From positions 1 to 26,389 of the forward strand of contig SFMJ01000025.1 of NCBI GenBank assembly GCA_004553095.1: a DNA stretch of 26,389 bases, written 5' to 3'. Below, piece after piece: positions 7,865-15,674 of this stretch. Each line of letters begins with the position of its first letter. The first letter of the stretch is position 1. The position numbers and the translations under genes are program-made. The notes under the pieces are model-generated. The model saw only the letters and a list, made by a program, of their open reading frames with translations. It did no database searches and was not told where the DNA came from. The stretch is from Bacteroidales bacterium (GTDB taxonomy: Bacteria > Bacteroidota > Bacteroidia > Bacteroidales > Muribaculaceae).

Positions 7865-10783
7865 ATGAAACGAATATTACCTTTCGGCATAGCAACCGCA
7901 ATTACTCTGCCTCTGCTTGCCGCTACGCTCCCTTTCGTCGAGTCGTTCAATTCCGGTATGGGTGAGTTTGTCATCGTCGATGGAAATGGGGATGGAAATA
8001 CCATCAAGACCACCTCTTATTATGGATATAGTTGGTCGCAAGGCCTATATTATGAGGGTAATACCGATGCTGCCGATGAGTGGCTTATTACCCCTTCGTT
8101 CTCGCTGCAAGCCGGTTATATATATGAACTTACTTTCCAGCAGAAGGTGAACAGCTCGGGCACTGTCAATCGTGTCGAGTGGAAGGCGGGTAAGTCTGCC
8201 TCTGTCGCCGATATGACAATTGATGTGGCTCCCGCTGCCGAGTATAGCTATAATTATGGCTCTTGGGTCAAGGAGACTGTCAAGGTCTCTGTGCCGGAGG
8301 ATGGCGATTATTACCTCGGCATGCACATCATCAGTGATGCCTCTCAGGGTGCTTTCTATTTCGACCAGATCGAGGTGAGTGAGGGTGTCGCTGCCGGTGC
8401 TCCTTTGGCTCCGGAGGTGGCAAGCCCCGTTTTCAGCGTCGTCAATGATGCCATCCAAGCCTCTTTCGCTGTCACTTTCCCGACTCTTAATGCTGCCGGT
8501 GAGACACTGGCTGAGGATACTCCCCTCGAAGTGAGAGTGTCTCGCAGTGACCGAGATATGGTGGAAACCATCTCCGGAACTCCCGGCGCTACCGTCACTT
8601 ATACCGACACCAAGGCTTCAACTCAGAGTGTTACATATTCTTTCCTCTGCGCTGCCGGCGATCTCCTCTCGCCCGCTACCGAGGTGGCTTCTTCTCCTCG
8701 TTTCGGCACGCCGATGGCTGTCGCCAATTTCAATGTAACTCAGACCGACAATCAGTTCCATCTCTCTTGGGATGCTGTCACTGAGGCTACTTCTGCTTCC
8801 GATCTCTTTATCCCCTCTTCGGTGACTTATCTCGTGAAGTGTAACGGCGAGACTGTGGTTGACAATACTACGGAGCTCTCCGCCGATTACACCGTGCCGA
8901 TGCCTGAAGCAGGTCAAGATCAAGTGTCGTTTACCATCGTGGCTATCTCCAATTCGAAGACTTCGGCTGTCACCACAAGCCCCGGTTTCCTCGTGGGCAA
9001 TCCCTACGTCGGTGAGTTCGTGGAGTCGTTTGCCGATATGGCTTTTAGCAATAATACCTGGGTGGTGGAGAATAATGAGACTTCCAGATGGCGCCCATCT
9101 GTCGGCAGCTCTTATCCTGTCACCATCAATCCTCAGGATAATGATGGCGGATGCCTCGAGTTCGGTTGCGCCGCTTCGGAACAACGCACCATCTGGTCCC
9201 CCATCCTCTCCCTCTCCGACCTTCATAATGCCAAACTGAAGTTCTGGGTATTCCTCAATCCGAGTGCTTCGTATGAGACTAAGGTGCAACCCGGTTTCCT
9301 CGTCGATGGCGTGACTTATATGCTGGGCGATGAGGCGATCAATATGAAGTCGGGCGATACTCAAGGGTGGACTGAGTTTACCTATGATGTGCCTGCCGAG
9401 GTCGCTGCCGCTGACAAAGCCCAACTCCTCTTCGTAGGTTTTGGCTCGGGCAATTACAATACTCTCTATCTCGATAATATCTCGATCCGCAGTTATCTGG
9501 AACATAACCTTGCTGTCTCTCTTGAAGCTCCTGCCAAGTCTTTGGAGCTGGGTCAGGATGTTATCTTCCCTGTCTCTCTGAAGAATAAGGGTGTCAATGA
9601 TGAAGCCGATTATACTCTCCGTCTCTTCGCCAATGATGAGGAGGTGGCTGCCGTTGCCGGCGATCCGGTCGGTGCCATCAGCGAGATTTCTGTCGAGGTG
9701 CCTTTCAAGGTGCTCCCCAAGTATGCCGGCAGCGATGTTACATTCAAAGTCGTGGCTGATTTGGAGTCTGATCTTGACCTTGCCGACAATGAGGCTGTGG
9801 TCTCTATCCCGGTCAATGTCAATGATCTTACTTGCCCCGGATATCTCGAGGCTTCTGTCGATGAGGTGGAGTGCTCTGCATCTCTCTCTTGGGACGCTCC
9901 TATGGTGTCTACTGATCCTGTTTATTCTCTTACTACTGAAAGCTTCGAGGAGTGGGAGTCCGGTTCGATGGAGCCGATGGGTGATTGGATCTTCGTCGAT
10001 AAGGATGGCATCAATGAGTCTGGCATCAATAATGTCAATAAGGGTGTGCCGATGGCTGCTATGATTGCCGAGAATTTTACCCCCTCTTACGGCGCAATCC
10101 TTAACTGCCCCGAAGGCACCAAGTGTCTCGCCATCTCTGTAAGTTATTCTTATGGTGGCTCGATCGACAATTGGGTTATCTCTCCGATCGTGAAGGGTGG
10201 TACGGAGGTCACTTTCAAGGCTCAGAATCTCTCTTCCTACGGCAGCGGTGAGTCGTTCGATTTCCTCTATTCAGAGGGTGGCACCGAGACTGAAGATTTC
10301 ACTCTGCTCGAGACCTATACCGCTCCTCGCAACGGATGGACCGATTTCTCCGTAACTCTCCCTGAGAATGCCAAGCGTTTCGCCATCAATGTCCATGGCT
10401 CGCATTATGATCCTATTGTGTTCGACCTATTCTCCTTCACTGCCATGTCGGAGCCTGCTCTGCTCACCGGCTTTAATCTCTATCGCAATGACCTCCTTGT
10501 CGCTTCTTTGCCTCTTGAGACTATCTCTTATAAAGATGAGAATCTTGAGAAGAATGTCGAGTATGTCTATGCTGTTACCGCTCTTTATGACAAGGGTGAG
10601 TCGCTCTATAGCAATAAGGAGACTGTCTTGATCGAGTTGGAGGATGGGGTAGAGGAGATCTCTGTTGATGCTGCCGATGTCGAGTATTTCGACCTCCAAG
10701 GCATCCGCATCGATCGCCCAGTCAAGGGCCAAGTTGTGATAGTCCGCCGAAACGGCAAGTCTTTCAAAGCCTTAATCAAATAA
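7865..10783 (+). CDS. T9SS-exported surface protein with three jelly-roll/adhesin modules, paralogous to the preceding gene
   Basis: 972 residues from the ATG at 7865. An in-frame ATG at 7784 exists but would place a GC hairpin inside the coding sequence and put 27 residues ahead of a clear signal peptide (MKRILPFGIATAITLPLLAA), so 7865 is preferred. Modules: jelly roll (about 22-178; 'DEWLITPSFSL', 'GAFYFDQIEVSEG'), two Fn3 domains (about 185-375), a second jelly roll (about 385-545; 'LYLDNISIRSY'), a CARDB-like Ig domain (about 550-655), a third jelly roll nested in Fn3 (about 660-895), Fn3 (about 895-925) and a terminal sorting motif (VEYFDLQGIRIDRPVKGQ, then VVIV...SFKALIK). The back half runs in the same module order as the preceding protein, so the two probably arose by duplication. 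Function unknown; adhesion likely. Confidence 0.86.
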   Translation: MKRILPFGIATAITLPLLAATLPFVESFNSGMGEFVIVDGNGDGNTIKTTSYYGYSWSQGLYYEGNTDAADEWLITPSFSLQAGYIYELTFQQKVNSSGTVNRVEWKAGKSASVADMTIDVAPAAEYSYNYGSWVKETVKVSVPEDGDYYLGMHIISDASQGAFYFDQIEVSEGVAAGAPLAPEVASPVFSVVNDAIQASFAVTFPTLNAAGETLAEDTPLEVRVSRSDRDMVETISGTPGATVTYTDTKASTQSVTYSFLCAAGDLLSPATEVASSPRFGTPMAVANFNVTQTDNQFHLSWDAVTEATSASDLFIPSSVTYLVKCNGETVVDNTTELSADYTVPMPEAGQDQVSFTIVAISNSKTSAVTTSPGFLVGNPYVGEFVESFADMAFSNNTWVVENNETSRWRPSVGSSYPVTINPQDNDGGCLEFGCAASEQRTIWSPILSLSDLHNAKLKFWVFLNPSASYETKVQPGFLVDGVTYMLGDEAINMKSGDTQGWTEFTYDVPAEVAAADKAQLLFVGFGSGNYNTLYLDNISIRSYLEHNLAVSLEAPAKSLELGQDVIFPVSLKNKGVNDEADYTLRLFANDEEVAAVAGDPVGAISEISVEVPFKVLPKYAGSDVTFKVVADLESDLDLADNEAVVSIPVNVNDLTCPGYLEASVDEVECSASLSWDAPMVSTDPVYSLTTESFEEWESGSMEPMGDWIFVDKDGINESGINNVNKGVPMAAMIAENFTPSYGAILNCPEGTKCLAISVSYSYGGSIDNWVISPIVKGGTEVTFKAQNLSSYGSGESFDFLYSEGGTETEDFTLLETYTAPRNGWTDFSVTLPENAKRFAINVHGSHYDPIVFDLFSFTAMSEPALLTGFNLYRNDLLVASLPLETISYKDENLEKNVEYVYAVTALYDKGESLYSNKETVLIELEDGVEEISVDAADVEYFDLQGIRIDRPVKGQVVIVRRNGKSFKALIK

Positions 10784-10813
10784 ATAAGTAAGTAAACATA
10801 AACCCCAATCATG

Positions 10814-10858
10814 AGAGTCCGGAGCATTCCCCTTGCCCCGGACTCTTTTTTGTTTTTT
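10814..10858 (+). terminator. Intrinsic terminator ending the plus-strand operon
   Basis: Nine-base perfect stem AGAGTCCGG (10814-10822) with CCGGACTCT (10838-10846), a 15-base loop, then ttttttgttttttatt. It lies 30 bases after the last stop codon of the plus-strand genes and reads only on that strand, since no T-run follows on the other side. Confidence 0.88.
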
Positions 10859-10891
10859 ATTCCAAACACCACAACCTCGCCAAAGCCCTAA

Positions 10892-10938
10892 TCTTCTAAT
10901 CTAACAACTAATATCTAATCACTAATATCTAACAACTA
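10892..10938 (-). repeat. TAG-heptad repeat array downstream of sufS
   Basis: Read on the minus strand, seven units follow one another: TAGTTGT, TAGATAT, TAGTGAT, TAGATAT, TAGTTGT, a 5-base TAGAT, and TAGAAGA. TAG returns every 7 bases, so stops fall in all three frames. It starts 135 bases beyond the sufS stop. The same unit types recur after cvpA and ispF. Confidence 0.75.
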
Positions 10939-11072
10939 ATAAAGAAGAACTCCTTATATCACTTCAATAATCAAGTTTCCTTAATTAAACGTAAATGTAC
11001 TTAAAACTTTAGTTTTATGGCTTTTGTTGTTGATATTGTATTATAATTATGGGCTAATACTGTTTTGGCTGC

Positions 11073-12290
11073 CTACCGCAGCATCGCTGCCACCTTGCGG
11101 AGCGAGTCGATGAAGATGTCGACCTCTTCGCGTGTGTTGTAGACCGCCCAGGAGGCTCGAGCCATCCCCGGCACGCCATATCGATCCATCAATGGCTGTG
11201 CACAATGGTGACCCGTGCGCACCGCCACTCCCATACGATCCAAGAGCAATCCCAAGTCGTAGTTGTGGATCTTCTCTATATTAAACGAGGTTACGGCTGA
11301 TTTATTGCATGATTCGCCATAAATTTTTAGCCCCTCGATCTCTTTTAATCTCTTTTCGGCATATCGGCAGAGTTCTCCCTCATATTCCGCCATCTTTTCG
11401 ATCCCTCCGACACTCTCGATGAAGTCGAAGGCCTCGGAGAAGGCTGCTATGTCGATGAAGTCGGGTGTGCCCGCCTCGAATTTGTAGGGAAGGTCGGCGT
11501 AGGTCGTCTTCTCAAAGGTGACTTGACTTATCATCTCGCCGCCACCTTGCCAAGGTTCCATCTCTTCGAGCCTCTCCTCTTTGCCATAGAGCACTCCCAC
11601 ACCTGTCGGACCATACATCTTGTGCGAGGAGAAGGCATAGAAATCGCAATCGAGGTCTTGCACATCGATGCGTAGATGGGGTGCCGCTTGCGCTCCATCC
11701 ACCAGGACCACAGCCCCATGCCTATGGGCTATCTCGATCATCTCTTTCACCGGATTGATAGTCCCCAACACGTTGCTGACATGGCTGATGGCTGCCACGC
11801 GGGTATTCTCGTTGAAGAGCGACTCATACTGTTCCAAGTCTATCTCGCCACGGTCGTTGACCTCCGCCACACGAAGTCGCACTTTGGCATGATGCCCTAT
11901 CAGCTGCCAGGGCACGATGTTGGCATGATGCTCCATACCGGTCACCACGATCTCATCACCGTCGCGAAGTTTCAACCCGTAAGAGCCGGCGGCAAGGTTG
12001 ATCGACTCGGTTGTGCCTCGTGTGAATATTATCTCCCGTTCGCTGCGGGCGTTGATATACTCCTTGACACGCCGACGAGTTGCCTCCTGAAGGTCGGTAG
12101 CCTCCTGCGACAGTCGGTGGATGCCGCGATGCACATTCGCCTTGCAGTGACTATATAGCCATCCGATGCGATCCACCACGCGCCGCGGCGTCTGCGAAGT
12201 CGCCGTGTTGTCAAGATATATCAGTGGCTTGCCATAGACTTGCTCCTGAAGTATCGGAAATTGCTCTCGTATTGCTGCGATATCGATCAT
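11073..12290 (-). CDS. sufS: SufS cysteine desulfurase (class V aminotransferase fold, PLP-dependent)
   Basis: Takes sulfur from L-cysteine as an enzyme-bound persulfide for Fe-S cluster assembly by the Suf machinery in the cytoplasm. 405 residues from the ATG at 12290; the frame is open further upstream, but those residues overlap sufD and do not resemble the family, whereas MIDIAAIREQFPIL is a typical SufS beginning. Visible residues: PLP-binding Lys224 in SSHKMYGPTG, catalytic Cys363 in VRTGHHCAQPLM (E. coli SufS has Lys226 and Cys364), and GMEHHANIVPWQ near 119. Last gene of the suf cluster, 5 bases after the sufD stop. No SufE or SufU partner gene is adjacent. Confidence 0.95.
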   Translation of the reverse strand: MIDIAAIREQFPILQEQVYGKPLIYLDNTATSQTPRRVVDRIGWLYSHCKANVHRGIHRLSQEATDLQEATRRRVKEYINARSEREIIFTRGTTESINLAAGSYGLKLRDGDEIVVTGMEHHANIVPWQLIGHHAKVRLRVAEVNDRGEIDLEQYESLFNENTRVAAISHVSNVLGTINPVKEMIEIAHRHGAVVLVDGAQAAPHLRIDVQDLDCDFYAFSSHKMYGPTGVGVLYGKEERLEEMEPWQGGGEMISQVTFEKTTYADLPYKFEAGTPDFIDIAAFSEAFDFIESVGGIEKMAEYEGELCRYAEKRLKEIEGLKIYGESCNKSAVTSFNIEKIHNYDLGLLLDRMGVAVRTGHHCAQPLMDRYGVPGMARASWAVYNTREEVDIFIDSLRKVAAMLR

Positions 12291-12295
12291 GTCGG

Positions 12296-13654
12296 TCACT
12301 CCCCCGTTTTGAGATTGCATGCCTTGCATCCGCCGCATGCACTGCGGACTCCGGCAAATCTGCGCTCTGTCAGTAAATGTAACTTGTCGCGAAGTGGCGC
12401 CCAGTCGATGGCGTCGATCACATCTGCCATAAAGGCTTGCCTCAGCAGATGGCGTGCCCTCTCCTCTTTGATGCCGCGTGTGCGCATATAGAAGATCTGC
12501 ATCGGATCCAATTGTCCGATGGCACACCCATGCGAGCATTTCACATCGTCGTTATAGATCTCCAACTGCGGCTTGGAGTCGATTCGTGCCCCTTCGCTCC
12601 CCACCAAGTTGCGGCTCGCCTGATAGGCTTCGGTCTTTACAGCCCCCTCCGCCACATGGATTCGTCCGGTGAAGGCTCCATTGCCTCGGTCGTCGGCTGT
12701 CATCTTGAAGAGCTCATTGCTCTTGCAGTGCGACGCGCGGTGGTCGATATGGCTATATGTACCTAATACTCGATCTCCATCCAGGATCCCCATGCCATAG
12801 AGACGCAATTCTGCCTCTCTGCCCATCAGTCGGCAGTAATACTCATTGCGGGTAATGCCATTGGATAGAGTAGTGCCGTTGATATTGACATGCGAACCCT
12901 CTTCCTGCTCCACATAGAGGGTGGAGAGGCGGCGTGTGGAGTCGCTCGATTCTTCGATATGGTAGTAGTCGAAATGAGCACCGGCTGCCACATGCACCTC
13001 GATTGTCTCAAGATCCATCATCTCGACGCCGGCACGCTGTGTATGATCGCATGCCAAGAGCTTGACCGCCGCCCCCTCTTCCACCACGATCAGTATCCTT
13101 CTCACAGCCATCAGCGGATAGACCGAGGAGAGGATGTTGATCAGCTGGATAGGCTGGTCGAGTTGCACACCGCGACGCACGCGCAGATACAACCCATCTT
13201 GCGCCAATAGCGTGTTGAGTGCCACCAAGGGATTGCTCATATCGGCGATCTTGCCATAATATGCCTTCACTTCTTCCTGTTCGATGCCGGCAAATTCCCG
13301 CAGACTACCCACGTCGACGCCGTCGGGAAGCGTGTCTAACGCATCGCGCCGTGCCGCAAACGTGTCGTTGACATTCATCAAAATGGAGGTCGAGATCACC
13401 GGCAGATCACATCTCAGCGACATCTCCGGATTCACTTTCAGCTCTTTCTTCAGCAGGTTGATGCCATAGTCGGGAGCAAGGAGCCCCTCGACATCTACAT
13501 TCTTATAGTTCTCATCGCCACGCCGGGGCAGTCGCCCACCCTCCAATATGCTATATGCTGCGGGGCGCAGGGCGTTGATCACTTCGGCGCCATTCTCATC
13601 GATCACTTGCCGATGCGTGCGATATAGCTCAAGATATTGCTCTAATGCACCCAT
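12296..13654 (-). CDS. sufD: SufD, Fe-S cluster scaffold complex subunit
   Basis: Subunit of the SufBCD scaffold on which Fe-S clusters are built. 452 residues from the ATG at 13654. An ATG at 13687 would overlap sufC by 28 bases and add 11 unconserved residues, while MGALEQYLELYRTH looks like the family start. The C-terminal half carries the SufB/SufD core motif VKCSHGCAIGQLDPMQIFY, including the conserved Cys and His of the SufB-SufD interface. The extreme C-terminus ends in a Cys cluster, CGGCKACNLKTGE (C-x2-C-x2-C), which E. coli SufD lacks; it could bind metal, but that is inference. Five bases after the sufC stop, five before the sufS start. Confidence 0.93.
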   Translation of the reverse strand: MGALEQYLELYRTHRQVIDENGAEVINALRPAAYSILEGGRLPRRGDENYKNVDVEGLLAPDYGINLLKKELKVNPEMSLRCDLPVISTSILMNVNDTFAARRDALDTLPDGVDVGSLREFAGIEQEEVKAYYGKIADMSNPLVALNTLLAQDGLYLRVRRGVQLDQPIQLINILSSVYPLMAVRRILIVVEEGAAVKLLACDHTQRAGVEMMDLETIEVHVAAGAHFDYYHIEESSDSTRRLSTLYVEQEEGSHVNINGTTLSNGITRNEYYCRLMGREAELRLYGMGILDGDRVLGTYSHIDHRASHCKSNELFKMTADDRGNGAFTGRIHVAEGAVKTEAYQASRNLVGSEGARIDSKPQLEIYNDDVKCSHGCAIGQLDPMQIFYMRTRGIKEERARHLLRQAFMADVIDAIDWAPLRDKLHLLTERRFAGVRSACGGCKACNLKTGE

Positions 13655-13659
13655 GTCGC

Positions 13660-14412
<753 letters not shown>

Positions 14413-14571
14413 ATCTCGTGTTTCGTTTTTTTCAATGGTTTTATGTTGTATATATTATCAACACGTCATCAACATGTTTTTATTATATCTTTTACCCTTT
14501 TTTTATCCATCTTTCCCATTTTTTAACCAAATTCACCCATCTATTATCTAATAACTAATATCTATTATCTG
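14413..14571 (-). other. AT-rich leader upstream of sufC
   Basis: 159 bases between the cvpA-like stop and the sufC ATG. It contains a TAG-heptad array at its cvpA end and an imperfect inverted repeat at 14460-14478. No exact TTTG-N19-TAnnTTTG promoter is seen on the minus strand, but the length and AT-richness, against tight joins elsewhere in the operon, make an internal promoter plausible. Confidence 0.5.
14460..14478. promoter_or_regulatory. Imperfect inverted repeat upstream of sufC (operator candidate)
   Basis: aacacgtcatcaacatgtt: 7-base arms AACACGT and ACATGTT around a 5-base centre match at six of seven positions. It lies about 50-65 bases before the sufC start. suf operons are commonly controlled by iron, oxidative-stress or Fe-S regulators, so an operator here makes sense, but no named regulator's consensus is matched. 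Confidence 0.3.
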
Positions 14572-14574
14572 CTA
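14537..14574 (-). repeat. TAG-heptad repeat array at the 3' end of the cvpA-like gene
   Basis: On the minus strand, directly after the gene's own TAG stop (14574-14572) come CAGATAA, TAGATAT, TAGTTAT, TAGATAA and TAGATGG. These are exact 7-base units with TAG at the start of four of them. Unit types are shared with the array at 10892-10938. Confidence 0.72.
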
Positions 14575-15114
14575 AGAAATTTTCTTCGCCTCCCGAAGTT
14601 GGATCTTGAGCGCCAGTTCTTCGATGTCGCTTCCTCCGGTGAGTGATGGGAAGAGTAGCAGTATCTCTCTCACCACGTTGCCGTCGTCGGCTTGCGCTTG
14701 CTTCATCAGCTTCGAGTCGGGGCTTATGCCCACCATCAGGTTGAAGAGCACCGAGAGCATCACCAAGTGCTTGAAGGTGGTGAAGAGTGCACCGCTGAGA
14801 CTCCCGATGAGCGTCTTCTCCCCCATCCCTATCACCTTGTCGATGAAGGAGAGAATGGCGCGAAACACTCCATACACCGTCACGAAGACGATCGATGCCG
14901 AGAGGGTCTCATAGATGAATTGCTCTTCCACGGCTCCCCGTAGCGAATCAAAAGCCCCATAGAGCATCTGCTGAAGCCCCGGGGCCAAGAGTCGTGCGCT
15001 GACCAGCCCGAAGGCTATCGCAACTATCGACGAGGTCTGACGGCCTATCCCCCGCCTGAATCCCCTCACCACCGACAGGACTCCCACCACCAGCACGATC
15101 AGCGTATAGATCAT
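14572..15114 (-). CDS. CvpA-family integral membrane protein
   Basis: 180 residues with four hydrophobic stretches: about 2-15 (YTLIVLVVGVLSVV), 26-46 (TSSIVAIAFGLVSARLLAPG), 70-88 (TLSASIVFVTVYGVFRAIL) and 104-128 (LIGSLSGALFTTFKHLVMLSVLFNL). The pattern VRGFRRGIGRQ after the first helix and GSLSGALF before the last are typical of CvpA (colicin V production) proteins. The family is linked to envelope stress and colicin V production, but its biochemical role is unclear. The gene is 20 bases after ispF and ends in a TAG-heptad array. Confidence 0.82.
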   Translation of the reverse strand: MIYTLIVLVVGVLSVVRGFRRGIGRQTSSIVAIAFGLVSARLLAPGLQQMLYGAFDSLRGAVEEQFIYETLSASIVFVTVYGVFRAILSFIDKVIGMGEKTLIGSLSGALFTTFKHLVMLSVLFNLMVGISPDSKLMKQAQADDGNVVREILLLFPSLTGGSDIEELALKIQLREAKKIS

Positions 15115-15123
15115 AATCCTCGA

Positions 15124-15137
15124 TTTTCTAACAACTA
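15124..15137 (-). repeat. Short TAG-heptad pair beginning at the ispF stop codon
   Basis: On the minus strand the ispF stop itself begins TAGTTGT followed by TAGAAAA: two 7-base units in register, using the same TAGTTGT unit seen twice at 10892-10938. Too short to be convincing alone; listed because of the other arrays in the operon. Confidence 0.45.
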
Positions 15138-15611
15138 AACTCGCTTCAGCAATGCGATGGCAGTGGAGCTAATCCCCTTTTCCTCGCCCTCGAAGCCGAG
15201 ATGCTCGGTAGTGGTGGCTTTCACCGACACTCTCTCCACATCGATCCCCATCACTTCTGCGAGTGTCCGGCGCATCTCTTCGTTGTAGGGTAGTAGTTTG
15301 GGTCGTTGTGCCACGATCGTTACATCCACATTCACAGGCTCATAGCCATGCTCACGGATCAGTTGCATCACATGCCCCAACAGTATCTTGCTGTCGATCC
15401 CCTTGTAGCGTGGATCGCTATCCGGGAAATGACGCCCGATATCCCCGAGTGCCAACGCCCCCAACAGGGCGTCGCAGAGAGCATGGATGGCTACGTCGGC
15501 ATCACTGTGTCCCAACAACCCTAACGTGTGGTCCACCTTTACGCCGCATAGCCAAAGCTCGCGTCCCTCCACCAGCCTATGCACATCATATCCCTGTCCG
15601 ATTCGATACAT
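15135..15611 (-). CDS. ispF: IspF, 2-C-methyl-D-erythritol 2,4-cyclodiphosphate synthase
   Basis: Cyclises CDP-ME 2-phosphate to MEcPP, releasing CMP, in the MEP route to isoprenoid precursors. 158 residues, the usual length. Metal ligands Asp9 and His11 in GYDVH and His43 in GHSDADVAIH are present, and the C-terminal KATTTEHLGFEGEEKGISS (T-T-x-E-x-lgf.Gr.eGI) matches the family. It follows porV after a 63-base gap made almost wholly of heptamer repeats. From memory, Porphyromonas gingivalis also has ispF after porU-porV, so the order appears conserved. Confidence 0.96.
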   Translation of the reverse strand: MYRIGQGYDVHRLVEGRELWLCGVKVDHTLGLLGHSDADVAIHALCDALLGALALGDIGRHFPDSDPRYKGIDSKILLGHVMQLIREHGYEPVNVDVTIVAQRPKLLPYNEEMRRTLAEVMGIDVERVSVKATTTEHLGFEGEEKGISSTAIALLKRV

Positions 15612-15613
15612 TC

Positions 15614-15674
15614 CGTTTATCGTTTATAGTTTATGGTATCGTTTAGCGTCAACTCTAACCTCTAACCTCTAACC
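15614..15674 (-). repeat. Composite heptamer repeat array between porV and ispF
   Basis: Minus-strand order directly after the porV TGA: GGTTAGA three times, GTTGACG, CTAAACG, a 5-base ATACC, ATAAACT, ATAAACG, ATAAACG, then GA and the ispF ATG. The array fills the whole gap. It shares its unit order and the core cgtcaactctaacctctaac (plus strand) with the array after rex at 20820-20882. Confidence 0.85.

Larger units (their letters stand above)
10784..11072. other. Convergent intergenic region between the adhesin gene and sufS
   Basis: 289 bases separating two converging transcription units. It contains the plus-strand terminator at 10814-10858 and a TAG-heptad repeat array at 10892-10938. 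The rest (10939-11072) is AT-rich, with no coding frame that looks real. A short palindrome, TAAAACTTTAGTTTTA near 11006-11022, is too weak and loopless to be called a terminator for the suf genes. Confidence 0.7.

Noticed and set aside
5971..8013. A 680-codon open frame on the minus strand opposite the adhesin genes (also 559 codons at 3502-5181)
   Set aside because: Translations are low-complexity, rich in I, D, R, S, G and E, with no domain or signal. The sense-strand codon choice avoids codons that would read as stops on the other strand, which leaves long frames by chance.
10790..10941. CRISPR-like repeats in the convergent gap
   Set aside because: Units are only 7 bases with no spacers of constant length and no cas genes nearby.
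11006..11022. Terminator for the suf genes (TAAAACTTTAGTTTTA)
   Set aside because: AT-only stem with a 2-base loop; too weak to support a call.
12291..12539. N-terminal extension of SufS
   Set aside because: The added residues overlap sufD in another frame and do not look like the family; MIDIAAIREQF at 12290 is the natural start.
15614..15674. Telomere-like repeat (GGTTAGA)
   Set aside because: Only three units, inside a bacterial operon and joined to other heptamers; no sign of a replicon end.
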